NCBI GenBank assembly: GCA_013433145.1
Contig: CM024185.1
Coordinates: 434,001 to 498,000 of the forward strand
Direction: 5' to 3'
Length of the DNA stretch: 64,000 bases
From: Ascaris suum
Lineage: Eukaryota; Nematoda; Chromadorea; Rhabditida; Ascarididae
The position numbers and the translations under genes were made by a program. Below the pieces are notes generated by a model, which had not been told where the DNA came from, did no database searches, and saw only the letters and a list, made by a program, of their open reading frames with translations. Of this stretch, positions 12,279-25,564 are shown piece by piece. The stretch's first letter is position 1; each line of letters starts with the position of its first letter.

Positions 12279-14610
12279 ACTCATGACAGCTGTAACACTT
12301 ATCGACCCTACTCACTGATACTAAGAAGAAATTCCAAATACCAAGGTCTTCCTATATTTGAAGGTCTACTCATGATGCGTCCTTTTAGGTATCAAGGAGA
12401 TTGTGCGATTCCCAAAAAATGACCATGAAGTGGTGCAGATTTTACGCATCCAGTAAGCTTCATAAGTCGTCCGGTTCCATTTAGACTATCAGGCAATAAA
12501 TCGAGCAATCCTTCGACCGTTATTATTTATTAAACTCTTTCATCCTGTCTTTCGTCCAGCAACATTTGAAAATGTGCACCCATATGCGCTTTGCATAATT
12601 TTCATCACTTTTTCATTTAATTAATTCTACACAGGTCATATTTCTTCTCACATTTGATTGCATTTCTGTATTCTATTTTATCATCAATAAGTTTTTATTG
12701 GTATAGAATTCCCTCTTTTATAGGACATATCCTTATTTTTGCAGCATTATTGCTGCTAGAAGTTTTTGAATTTTTGCACTGATTTTAGAAATCACAAATA
12801 TAGTAAAAGAGTACTTCCTCTGTTTAACGCTACCTCTAAAGCAGAATTGTTCTCAGCGATTTGTTGTAGAGCACATATAACACCGTAGACTTGTAATCTT
12901 TCTTTACATACATCTATGTTAGAGTAGTGCACATCACCATTTGCAGTGACGATATGAACGGTCACCTTTGAAATACCTCGTCGGAGAATATCGATGCAAC
13001 GTGGATGCGTTCATCATTGCAGTATTCTTAATATAATCGAAAATAACAAAAAAAAAAGACTTTCTGAGAACAAATTAAAGGTCAAAATAAATAAATAAAT
13101 AAATTCGACTTTTTTGGCCAAAATTACACTTAAAGTAAATGGCCAAAAATAAATTTTTGGCAAATTTTTGGCCATAAATTACACTTTCACATAGTTATTT
13201 TTTTTTTTTTTTCTACCGAATATTTGTCTTTAATTTCAGCCAATATAATGTTTAAAGATCTCTCTCATTAAGGCAAAAATCCATTTATTCTCAACGATTT
13301 TTGTCAAGATTGCGCATGGGATTGCAGCTATATTTGAGAAAATAAACGATAAGCGATTAAATTATTGCAAAGAATGAATTATTTCATCGATTAGTCGAAT
13401 GCCTACATTAGCAGCATAATATTAAAGATTGAAAAAAAAAACATTTTATGCGACTATTGTTTAATCAATTTATCAACGATAAACGTTTCTCGTTGATTGC
13501 ATTAGAGATTAGATTTGCAATAAATTTGTCTACTCATAAATATTTGCATAAACATAAATTTGCAAATCTAATCGTTGATTAGATTTGCATAAATTTTTTA
13601 TTTCGTCTTTATTGATATATTTATTTGTTTTTTCTTTCTTCAAATTTTTATCCTTCGCGATTATTATTTACTTTGTTTATTTTTCTGATATTTTATTCAT
13701 AATATTATCATTGCGAATTCATTTTAACTATTCGAATATTAATAAGTAATTTTTCGGTTGTCTTAAATTGTTCTAGAAATGAAAAAATGAACTAAGTAGA
13801 TTTTTCCGCTCTACGTGTTTTTTTTTTATTTTATATCAATTTTTTTAATGAACATACATATGGTTTAAATAGCAATTCTCTTCGGTTATGAAATATTTCA
13901 TCAACTTGTTGGATTTTTTTTTTTTGCTATTCAAGAATATGCTTTCATTTCGACTATAATGGCTAAGAAATATTTCAAATCTTTTGGCTAAATAATTTTA
14001 TTTACGTCAAAAAGATTGAAAATATATTTGTTTTTTTCAATTCTGGCTATTTCTATTTAATACTGAAATTAATTTCGATACCTTAAGACTTGACATTAAA
14101 TGTCTTGTTCCTTTATTTTTTACTCAAATGTTTTTTATTTTTTGTTGATTTTTACACTAAGATAAACGGAGAGCATAGCGCATCTTATTATCCTCTAATG
14201 AGATATCAAACAAATCACAGGTTCATGGTCATTGAAATGTTTGATTGATTTAAATGCAACAATATCGGCATTCTTTTGTCGGATTCATATCATGCAATTG
14301 GCACATTAATTTTATGGGTCAAATATGCGTTTAATGTAATTTATCTCCGCTATAACTGATTGTTGATAGCATTCTGAAGTGACCGTTACGTTTTTGTTGT
14401 GTAATCATAAAAAATTTTACAGGATTTTACGCATAAATTGGCAGAGTTAATTTTTCCTTCACAATCCCCTAACGATATTTTATTGGTGAATATATCGATA
14501 TCACTACGTACCGGTGAGGGGGTTTCTACGTCGACGAAACGTTTCGCATAAAGGTTCACCGAGTGTAGCATCGAGCGAACCCAACAAGTAGGTCATCGTA
14601 CCATACTCTG
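12279..14610. other. AT-rich intergenic stretch upstream of the second collagen gene model
   Basis: No exon supported. It contains many homopolymer T runs, repeated AAATTTTTGGC words around 13110-13180, TTTGCATAAA words and a 13-bp-arm inverted repeat at 13561-13589. It would contain the promoter of the gene model starting at 14611, but no promoter motif can be named. Confidence 0.4.
13561..13589. repeat. Perfect inverted repeat, 13-bp arms, 3-base loop
   Basis: Arms 13561-13573 (TGCAAATCTAATC) and 13577-13589 (its exact complement) are separated by GTT. A further GATTAGATTTGCA copy lies at about 13507, and the arms contain TGCAAAT, an octamer-like word. It is a possible cruciform or paired binding site. 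Confidence 0.7.
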
Positions 14611-17600
14611 ATGTCACCACCCGCAGGCGTTGCTGTCATCGAACCGATCGGTAGAGAAAGAGAGCAACAGCAACGTCAATCGAATTGCGCGAACATAGTT
14701 CAAGCTCAATCATCACCACTCGGCGATAACGTCGAGAAATCGTACTACGCAACTCAACAGGTAAGCAGACTCTAATTCCGCTCATAGTTTATAATTTTCG
14801 AATTCACTTGTGCTCACCTTGCCGTCACGTCACCTCATGTTTGTGTTGCCTACTTTCGCATCATGTGATCGTCTTAAACCGCTAAATCCACTCTTTCACA
14901 AGTATACTCTCGTTACTTTCAAATGCTTTTGCTTTACTCTATTTAATACAATGTTGCCATCTTCAACCTAGTATGTTGTTGCTTTTCCTCACTTCAGGTG
15001 TTGAGAACTTGTGCTCGTGTGCTAGCCGTATTTTGCATTGGTTTTGATTTACATTGCTAGAATGATTAAATTTTAGATATTTCTCAGCGCTTAATAAGTG
15101 ACAGGCAGAATACCTGTGCGGCACCTAACGTTACCTCTACTCCAGTTTTAAAGTACCTGAATTATTGAAAAACTTTAGAATTATCACGTCATAGTGCCCC
15201 AATTTCAAGTACCCCTGTTACTTTTCAAAGTAATCCTCTTCCCAAGACTCGTAAAAAAGATGGCAAATTAACGCAATATTGAACTAATGTGGCTTCATTT
15301 GCATAAAAAATTTATATTTATATTAGAATTTATATTTATACATTTACCATGTATTAGACGAATATATACTAGAAATGTCACATAGCATCCTATTGTCATA
15401 TAAGATTGACTCACCATAGGTAAGTTGGCGCGCTTCCTGCTAGCTCATCGTTTCATTGACTTTTACTCCACATTGTGCATTTTGTTATTGTTAATGAGGA
15501 CTAATAGCTAAGTGGTTCATGCCGAAAACGTATGGCGAGTTCGTGGAGGTCAGGCTATCTCGTCGTAAATTTTTCAACTCATTTGCATATGCAAAGATTT
15601 ATCAGGCTCACAATTTATTAGACTCAAAAATGAATCCCTTATTCATATAGCCCATCGTTTCATAAACTCCTCTCTCCCTTTCTCCTATCTTTCCCAAGCA
15701 TTTTATATAAGGGTTTTTTGCGAGAATGCGATGAATATTTTTAATCAAGCGTCTATGAATTTCTTATGACAGAGCTCGAATTCTCTTTTGACCTTGACTC
15801 CTAATATCAGTATGCAACTGTTGACTTCTCTGTTATGTGATCTACCTTTTAGGTCTTTAATTGCTTCAAGGTCGTAATCCGATTTCAGTATGTGCCAGAT
15901 TTTGCGCTCGTCACTTGCTTTATGAAACTTAATGAAACCATAAACCAGATTGCCGAAATACGATTTTTTTCTTCAAAACTTACTTCCGTTACTATTCAGC
16001 CTCGATTGAAACCCATTAGTTCGATTCCGGCATGACAATGGCTTCTTTTGAACCGGACATCTACTGCCTCAAACCCAGTGAGATTCACGTGCTTCATCTC
16101 ACTCTTGCAAAGAAGCTCTGCTTGAAAAGACGCTTTACCACCTGCTGCTCATATCTGTAGCTAGTGATGAACGTGATTTGTTCTCTATATATGGTATCAA
16201 TCCGCCTTCGTGTCCTCGCGAAAGGGCGTGGTTTTCTATGGATATTTTCTATGGACACAGAAGGCGATAACTTTCTATGGATATAAATTCTTGCGGCCTA
16301 TCAAAATGCCCTAAATAAAACGCTAAACTCGAATAAAATTTCATCCACTACGTTCATCTACACATTGTGCAGTCAATCTGTAATTCACTTTAGATTATCT
16401 CAGTGATCTTCAGATGGGAGTTCCTGTTAAGCGATGGTTCGCTTTTGTCATCTATCAATCTGAATAAGTCAGGACATCAAGCTCGTAGTCTTAGCTCTGC
16501 ACTCAATCTTGAGCTATATGCAATGCTAGCCTTTTCCCGTATAAAACGCATATAAAATCCGAAAGCCTCAAGACAGCCCAAATTCGCCTGCTGTATTCCT
16601 GCTCCCAATGAATATAGGTAAGACCGTAAACCTGGATACACCTATAAGAATTTATTACCGCTATATAATTGAATGAATGAGGTCAACCCATTCATTACGT
16701 GGTCTTCTTGGCCATCGCAATCACTGACACACTTTTTTTTAAAAACCGGTCATAACCGCATTCCATCCCCAAATAGACGCAACGACAATGAGACGGCGTT
16801 CGCTGGAAAAAATCAAAGGTAACCTCATCCATTACTATCCTATTACATCCTGTGCTAGCAATCTCATGCAGTAATCGCTATCTTCATGCATGATGCATTC
16901 CTTCGGATTCCAGAAAATAGCACAAGAAAAGCAAGGAATCGCGGATACTGCAGAGCACGGCGCTAACGAGGCCCAATAGCAGATGATTTTGGTTAGGGAA
17001 CGATGGTGCACTTATATGCCCTGAAAGTAGAGAGGTGGGATAAGGGAATTGCTACTGCCTAAGCTGTAAGGAGATAGCTGTCATCATATGCTCGACGCAA
17101 AGACTAGGTACTTTGGGGGGATTTTCTGATTATCGACGAACTTACCTATGTATGGTTTTTTCATTATCGTTTTGATAATCTATGCAATAGTTTGATTCGA
17201 TTGGCACATTTATTGCGGTATCTTCTTATACAATTCAATGAAATTTTCCTCTTTACTTTAGGGTATAATTTATCTTGAGAGTACTTCTTTTAGGACCTAT
17301 GAAAGTCCGCCGACACGTTTTTTTTTTCTAATTTCTTTGAGACGTATTGGATGGTCTCAGTATGAAATGATGCTTCCCTACGCAGCAAGTTAAAGTTTGG
17401 TAAAATATATTGCAATGAATTTCTGGAGTTGCATTAAGGCTTCCGGAATCTAGTTTAACCTGCCTGGACTTATTGCAATCAAATTTCGTTGTTTATATGT
17501 TTCCATCCAAAATGTTGTATCACACGTAGAAAGTTCTTTTCAAATTCATAGCCTTATTCAAAAGAGATGAATATTAAATTTTCTCGTTATATTAGCTGCA

Positions 17601-20600
17601 GAAGCATGCTAACATAATCGCACTCATTAACCGATACACGTTCCGGATGCTAATTTTGAAGTCGCATAGAGTAAGCAGAAAATTTTTCTGTTCTGAAATA
17701 TTTGAAATTCCTCAATATAAGAAAAATGCATTTTCACTTCCTTGAGGCAATACGGAAGTAAATATCAATGAGATTCGCTACTGCATCAAGTGGATGGTCT
17801 AGCATGAAGAGCGAGAGGGGCTAAGGGCGATAGAAAGAGCATTGGTTAGAAATTGTGGGTAAGGAGAGGAAAAGCTTTTTGATTATGAGAAGGAGGATTC
17901 TGGCACCAATAAGGTAAAAAGTTATCCTCGCTATCTACATCGCTGAGAGACCTGAGCGATGAAGCTTCCATCTTTACTTAATGCATCGTTCATCTAATTA
18001 TTCCATTCTATAAAGTATATTTTCCAATGTTTTGAAGCCATTTTCGTTAACTAACAATTGAAGGTAATCGGAAGCACTATAAAATAATACGAATTTTGCT
18101 TACCTTTTCTATTCATTAGTGCTAATCAGGCGATAATAAAGGTGTGTAATTATTTTATCATTCATGCAAATAAAGTTTAAATTATTTCTTTGTTTATTAA
18201 ATCGAATAATGCATAAATTACGATTTTATTTATTCTTGCAAAAAGAAACAACGAAAAGAGAGAGAACAACGCTCAATGTGGATGCAAATAATCCGCCATA
18301 AAAGATACGTCAAGGTTATCGACGTCCTTGACATTTAGAAAAGATTGAAAGCTCTAGGTGCTTTTTGCGTACAATGTCTCACATTTTATAAAATCACTTT
18401 CTCGATCTCTTGTTAATTAGGTTCATAATCAACAAAAAAGATCGGAGACTTTTTATCGATAGGTGAATTGAAGGGCTCTACGCAACAAAGTTCATAAGCA
18501 TAAGCACTTCATTCTTGATATTTTCACTTCCAATTCGAATTTCAAAAAAGTTTTCGGCTATTATCATATGTTAGCATTCCACAAATCATCAATTTTTCGC
18601 TTTTAGATTTCTTTTTTTATAAAGTTTGAATTTCACCGAATTTTTTGAAAAATAATAATTGATATTGACAGGGTCATCAATGATTGGACGAACCGTTTAT
18701 ATTGTCTTCATAGAATCGATAAAAGTAAAAAAAAAAGAGTTACCAACAATCGAAGTATTCCCACTCGAATAGTTTTTCAATCATCGCCAAAAATTTCATG
18801 CTTTTTTCTTTAAAAATCCATCTGTTTAGCTCGTTTTAATGTCATTTGAATGGCGAAATATTTCATTCAAGGAAAAAATTTCTCTGTTATTGCAAAATAC
18901 TTTTTATTGATAATATTTCCATACGCATATTATTCATCTAATCTTCGATACAATGATTTGAATTTCGAAATCACTAAGAGTATTGAAGTGAAATTTTGCA
19001 TCTATTATTTATTCATAATTTCAAACGATTTATCGATACATGAAAATATCTTTAAATAGTGCTTAAAAATTTACACATCGTTTACAACCGACTGCGTTGC
19101 ACCTTCTTAAGAACAAAATAGGACTATATTATTATGAAGTCTTTATTTGTTTGCATGAAGTCTTTATTTATTTGTTGTGAAACCGATATTCGTTCGAGTG
19201 CGTTAGCAAAATCAGTAATCGAAGCAGCTTATCTGTGGGGTTTTCCCATTTGTTTATATTGTAACAATTGAAATAATATTACGATGGTGAGTGGAGCAAG
19301 AGAAAAACATATTGATAAGGAGAAATAGGTATCCTTTTCTGTGTTCCACTTCCTCACTCGATAAAGATGCGATAGGTCCCACACCACTGTTCTCCCCACC
19401 AGTAGGTGAAATGAAAGATTCTGCAGCACGTGTCAAATTATGGCTAAACTTTTGCACGTGTCAAGAGCAGATCACTGCGGTACTCTTACCTGTGAAACAA
19501 TCGAGTTGGTTTAGATGAGGTTTCCAGTAAAAAGTTTTTGATAATTGCCCTTATTTTGAGTTACATGTTGAAAGAGCTGCTGGAAGGGAGCGATAAAAAT
19601 GGCGACGTGGGAGGAAGTGAGTTTGATTATAAGAGGAAGGGACTCTTTAATGCTTGAAGAATGGTCTTCCTCCTTATCCCCCCCCCCTCCTCATCCTGGT
19701 TTAGAGTGGAGGCGGGAAGGGCAGAGAAGAGAGGGGAAGATATCAGTCCAAATAAACAAGGCAGCAATTTGGCTCTCAATTATGTAAAGTCTTGTGAATT
19801 CTGTCAGTTTAAAGTGCAGTAGGATGATCCAAATTCCAAAAGCTTGTATTTTCCTATTTCATTCACATTTTCATTCTCATCACGTTTAAAAGAAAGTGCT
19901 CGCTTCTATATTAATCTTTAATCATTAATTGATACAGGTACTTAGCAATGGTTTAAAAGATCGATAGAAATATATTCATTCATTATAGGTCTATTTTTTT
20001 GAGGATCTATTTTAATTTGAAATATTCGGAAAATGTGCTTGAAAGATTTGGCACATTATGCGCTTTTATGTACCGCTGACCTGATCAACCATAGGTTATT
20101 AATATGTAACAATTGCATAAATTATTAGCATTCATGTTTCAGTTAATCTAGGCGCTTACACAAATCGTACACGAAAAATCCGTTCTTGTCACATTCCGAC
20201 CACTGAGAACCACCTACAAATTTTCCTCCACCTAAATCTTTATAACTCCTTCCAGAGCTAACGACCAACATGATTATATGATAGGATATATATCTCGTAG
20301 TCGCCAGATTTCGTTATAAATTTCTTTGATTTTCGTGTTGAAGCTTCTAGAAAAACAGACAAACAAACACATACATGCATATCATGTACACAGACATAGT
20401 TTGACCAGAAAATGTGCAAATGCGCATAAAATGAATGCAATTTATTCAAGTGGAGATGTAAAATTCATGGGGCAAGGTTATTTATTCGGATTAATGCAAC
20501 GTGTGATCGTCAGTGAATGTGGCTGTTGTGCTTGTCAATGACCTTTCGTCGATTAGGTTATTTAACCTTTGTGTGCACGCGTCTCGTTGGCTTTCCCGAT

Positions 20601-23600
20601 GGTTGGCACAATGTTTTTTTTTTCTTTTTTTGTTCAATGAAACCGATTTCCCTTGAAATGTACAAAGTGTCCGTTTACCTCAGATTGTCACAATCGTGAC
20701 TTCTAACTCACTCAGCTCCACTCTTTCGTACTTCCTTCGTTTCATCTTCAACGCAGTCTCATATAATTCGACGACAACGCACTTGAATTCCTCATCCTCT
20801 TAGTGTCTATTGGAGCCGGTTCCTCAAACATGCGCTCAGATGTGCATCGGACAGTATTTCAGGTTATATTCTCAGAAACCAGTGAATAAAATAGCCCGAT
20901 CTCGGGTTCTATATCTTAATTTTCAAGATCATGCTGCAGAAGAAAAGACAAGTCGATTATTCCTTTTTTGGAGAGGATGTCAGATATACCTCACCTAACC
21001 TTGAAGGACTTCTATATTCCAATATGTGAAGTATTCCTTCTGATACATATCTCCACTCCTAGCTCGGTGTGAACCTGTAGAGTATGTATGTGTTTGGAGT
21101 TGGTAGACTTGCCGACCTCAGCAATACGTTCATACAGTCTGGATTACGTAGTGGATTATACATTCTGGATTCTTTCGTGTATATTACATTCTATGATACA
21201 AATTCTTTAATGATCCACAAGTATTGCACGTTTTTGACTCCTCCTATTCTCCATAATTGAAATGGTCCCATTTACTTGTTTATTTATTAACCTTGAAGGG
21301 TTTCGATGAAATTAAAATTGGCTGATGACTTTCCTTTGCTAATATATGTGTTCACCTATGCTGTGCGTTTATCATTTATGACTTCAATGTCTAGACAACT
21401 AGCCGAACAATCCATTTCCTAGGTTTAGATAGTAATTCTTACTTCCAGTGATGGTGGAAGAGGTACTAGCGGACGATACAACTAGATAATATATGTCGTT
21501 AATACTTTTCGATATTGTTAATTAAATTTCGGCTTTTTTGATTTGTTGTGATTCTGCTTAATTACTTCCGCTATCTTTGTTTCTCACGAAATATTGCACA
21601 AAATTTGACGCTTATTTGAAGTATTATTTTGTTGAATAAAAACAGTTTCCATTACCTTGCAATTTATTGAAATTTTCATCACCGTTAGATTAGCTCAAAT
21701 ATTTATTCTCATCTTGATTGATTTCTTCATATCTCATCTCCGAACCCATCATCATCTTTCAAGTTGGACATATATCTAAGAGGTTGCAATTTGCTCCATC
21801 ATGATTTATGATGTATTTGTACAAAATGAAGCCATATACCATATCGGTAAATGCAAATCATATTCATTTTATGTGCCCACCACTTTTATAAAGAAATTTC
21901 AACGCTTAAAAATAAAGGAAATGCAAATATGCATTTACAGGCACCCTTATTAAGTTTATTGTTATTGTTATTTGATGATTAATATATTCTTGCTGCATTT
22001 TTTATATTTTTGATTACTTGGAAATGTATGTGCTCTTATTTTTAAAAAATGTGACGGGTATATCAGCTCTTGATGGAACTGTGAAAGAGCTTATCAGTCG
22101 TTTTTCATTAATGCTTTAATTATGGTTTTTCCTTGCCGATTGTTTTCGATTGAGGATTACATTTTCACTAAAATAGTGAAACGTAAAAAAAACGATGAAA
22201 TCAAAACAAACGAAAAAGTTTTATGAGAGGATAAAGTTGGAAATATTTTCAGTCTTTGAAAAAATCGCCTATAAATTTAAGCCTCATTGGAAAGAAAAGG
22301 AAAAAACATAAAAATATCGCGAATGCTCACAAAATATGATAATTAAAGTTACCTCTCAATAGAGTATAGAAAATTTCAATGAAAATATATTGTGTGAAGT
22401 CCTTTGATATTTCCACATGAGCTTTCGTTTAGTGAACGCCCATCGATGAATTCACAATATTCTCTTCTCTTTTTTTTTGCTTCACTTTAGTTTGAAATAT
22501 TCGCATTCCCTTTTTGCTACTCTATTACTTGAATAGGCCTATAAATGTTAAGTAATTCTTATAGAATGACTTAAATATCATTATAGGGTGATTCCAAGTT
22601 ATCTCATCAAGCCAAGAAAGCAATTGAATTGCGTGGCAACGAAATTGAAATCGTTGAAATCGGAGTGAACGGCGAAGTAAATAGAAGTGCACAAAAAGAG
22701 AAGAAGAAGAAGACTGTTAAACAGGTGAAACAAGAGAAGAAAAAACGAAAAAGCGATAACAAAGAAAATAAGTTAGACTGCCGTTATTTTTTTTTTTTTT
22801 AATATTTATGACTTCAGTGAATTTATTTATTCGGTTCATTGGGATGAATTTAGGGAGATTTTTTTTTCGAATGAATCTATTGAATCAAAAAGAAGGATAA
22901 ATGATTTCTTTATAATTTGTTGATAGGTTTACTTGAAGTAGAATTGATTAGTTAAGTAGGAAGGAAAGTTTCCCGTGAACTTTTTGTAAATCAATCAATA
23001 GCTTTTTTTCATCGAAAATTTCCCAAATAGGTAAATTTTCAAATCATCTAAAAATGTGCATCTTGTTCGAGCTTCATACAAAAGGATTTTTTTTCTAAAC
23101 GAGAGAGGGGCATATTTACTATCATTTATGATCTCCAAAAATGGTGATTTATGATAAAGTAATATAGTACATATTTCTCTATGTGATAGTTTAAAAATTT
23201 CAACATTTTTTGAAAAAAATTTTATAATCTATTTTTTGAAATTCTTTCCATCATTCATTGGTGAATTTTATGGATATCTACAAGCGTAGTCGGATTCCTA
23301 ATAGTTAGCACTATAATGCCGATGTGAGTTCAAATTTCCCCGATTGCTACTAGGGAGGATTTCGTTTTTTTTTTTTCATTGATCCATTTACTGCTATCAC
23401 AAACAAAGCGATAGTGAAAACGCTTATTTACTTTTAATGCAAATATGCAAATTTTGTATGCGTTTATGTATGCGTATATCTGTCTGGTAGTATCAGTTCA
23501 CGAACTATTGAATCTAGTTTAAAGACACTTTTGATTCTTCGATTCGCACTAGAGGTCACTCATCGGTCACTTTCAATTTGACCCATCAAGTTCTAAAAGA

Positions 23601-24770
23601 GTTATAGATTTACCTGAAAATATTTCCTACTAGTTGTTCTTGCGCTTTTTTTTCACTCGTTATTCGATATTAGATTTCATCGTTTTGAATATTTAGAGAA
23701 AAATCCTGTATAAGCGAAAAGGAAAACAACGAAACAAGAAGGAAATCAAGAGATAAAAAGAATTTGCCAAAACCAGGACAATTATTGGCTCGAATTCGAC
23801 ATTTTTGTTCAAAGAGAGCGTGCTCTTTGAGAGTAGGTGAGAATCTTCTCGTGCTTCACATTTCAATCTTTCTTCATCATAGTCGTCGTTTCCTGCTTAA
23901 ATTTCGAGTGTCCAATAACTGATGTTGTCCAATGATGATATAGGTAATCCACGAATCTGATCACTTCGTAACGCCTCATTTAGTACTACTTGATCCAGTT
24001 TGTTGTAAATGAAATAAAACTTTTCTTATCAGTGCGGGAAAAAAGTGTTCAAACTTGTCGCTAGTTGCTTGCAACTGCGGACGGAAAAAAACCAGTAATG
24101 GATGATGCGTTATGAAGCGATCAGATTCATGGATTACCTATATCATCATTGGAGAACATCCGATAAATTAATATTTTATTCGAATTTGAGCAATGCAAAA
24201 CCTTGTTATCATAATTCTGAAAGAGGGTGGATATTTAGTGTGCAAAAAATAAAGAATCCTGCGTTGACCCTCCATATTTCATTGATGAAATGACATCTTT
24301 CGAAGGAACAATATTCTTTAGCCATAGAATTTATTCTGTTGTCTTGCAAAGCAATTTCAAATTCGTTATTGCCAAGCGGTTTGAAAAATGAGCGAATCAG
24401 TACCCAAAAACAATGAGTAAAACATCACATTATTGACTGACAATTTCGTTTAAAAATTTTTTTGAAATCATTTAAAACCTATACGGCATTGGGATAATTT
24501 CCAGTTATTTGATTGATATGGGGTTTTTTTTTAGATCACAGTGATATGCCTATCGTTACCATGTTTATAAATTAGTTTTGCTGAAGTAAATCACTTATTT
24601 TGATATGATTTTGATAGAACTAAGTCATATTTTCAGGACGAAAAGCATCATACGCACTATCAAGACCCGATATAGACGCGATTTCAACAAAAAGTGAATC
24701 GAAAGCAGCACGTATAGCTAGTTGGTTCCATATTGGTAAACGATATGAAGCAACAAAAGAACACCGAAGG
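14611..24770 (+). CDS. Probable N-terminal exons of the second cuticle collagen
   Basis: Exon 14611-14760 begins ATG, reads MSPPAGVAVIEPIGRERE and ends YYATQQ before GTAAGC, in phase 0. Exon 22587-22724 follows TTATAG, starts GDSKLSHQAKK in phase 0, has a Lys-rich end (KEKKKKTVKQ) and meets GTGAAA; it is open to about 22784. Exon 24637-24770 follows TTTTCAG, reads SYALSRPDIDAIS and ends KRYEATKEHRR before GTATTC, in phase 0. That joins in frame to the membrane-segment exon at 25565. The weak point is the 22587 to 24637 junction: GTGAAA gives the wrong phase, whereas extending to a weaker GTTATT donor near 22782 restores it. As read, the exons add roughly 140-160 charged residues before the membrane segment, unusual for a cuticle collagen. 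Alternatively they belong to a separate gene and the collagen starts at ATG 25550. Confidence 0.45.
15889..16160 (+). other. Short open frames in the first collagen intron
   Basis: After a good GATTTCAG acceptor at 15881-15888, a frame is open for 48 codons (YVPDFALVTCFMKLNETINQ and on) to TGA at 16035. An ATG at 16038 then opens 40 codons (MASFEPDIYCLKPSEIHVLH and on) to TAG at 16160. The first is in phase 0 and so compatible with the exon ending at 14760. No clear donor follows, and an overlapping frame is also open. They may be exons of an alternative transcript, or chance frames in a GC-richer patch. Confidence 0.2.
16914..16979 (+). CDS. Possible alternative terminal exon
   Basis: After GGATTCCAG, 21 codons read KIAQEKQGIADTAEHGANEA and one more Gln, then TAG. 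It opens in phase 0 and would join the exon ending at 14760 in frame, giving a short, Gln-rich, hydrophilic protein instead of a collagen. A second small donor/acceptor pair just upstream (16779-16818, donor GTAACC) complicates the picture. Low confidence; an RNA read joining 14760 to 16914 would settle it. Confidence 0.25.
   Translation, partial: KIAQEKQGIADTAEHGANEAQ
16980..22586. other. Long intronic stretch
   Basis: Lies inside the predicted 7.8-kb intron of the second collagen model. No exon with both splice signals and sensible composition was found on either strand. It contains a C-run and purine-rich block at about 19676-19742 and recurrent ATGCAAAT-like words (for example near 21919). 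Confidence 0.4.
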
Positions 24771-25564
24771 GTATTCCATTTATAATTTCGATTCATTTGC
24801 TATAAAAATTAGAATATAATTTATTTAATATTTAAAATGCACATAAAATGCAAAATCATCCACTATGAGTGCGCCAATGCAATCCATAATAAAACCATTT
24901 TGAATGAAACCATCTGAAATAGAAATATATTTGGCTGAATTTCTTCTGCACATTTTTTGATGAAATACGACAACGTTACATCGTTATATGAGAGCCTGAA
25001 ATAAAGGCATAAATTACAATTACAATTGCATGAAATGGCATAGCTAGTTTTCTATGGATGAAGCATCTCCTTAGTGACATTTTTTCTATAGAAGAGCATT
25101 ATCCGCTATTCTTTTATAGAAAAGATGATTTCCTAAGATTTCAATAGCTAAGACATGATGTGTAGACAATTTTTTCAACGATCAAAAGGGAGCATCGAAC
25201 TGAGAATTAATTAATGAGATCGTACAATTCTGGAAACTTGAAATATATAGGATCCCAATTGCGGAAAGCCGATTTCTCAAAAAAAAAGGATCATGGAGAT
25301 GAATTTCGTCAAGAAACGCTAAATCGAGAAATCCTCCGAGACTTTGCAGGTACAAAAAATTTCCTAGGAAAATGTGGTTTTGAGTATTTTTTTTCCCATG
25401 CAATAGAGCAAAAAGGACGGACCTAGCAACCTCCAATAATCGGATGGGTTGGAAATTGCCGTACAAAGGCAACTAGGAGATTTGTTTTTCAACATCCCCT
25501 TTAAAAAAAAATTTCCAATTATAGGTGTGCACTCTCCTGCCCGAATGCAATGAATATACGGCAG

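Noticed and set aside
23280..23355. tRNA-like segment with GAGTTCAAAT resembling a B box
   Set aside because: The T-arm stem does not pair, no proper D-arm or acceptor stem could be formed, and no anticodon arm was seen.
25182..25472. 96-codon minus-strand frame beside the collagen membrane-segment exon
   Set aside because: No acceptor/donor support and no protein-like pattern; adjacent plus-strand exons are well supported.
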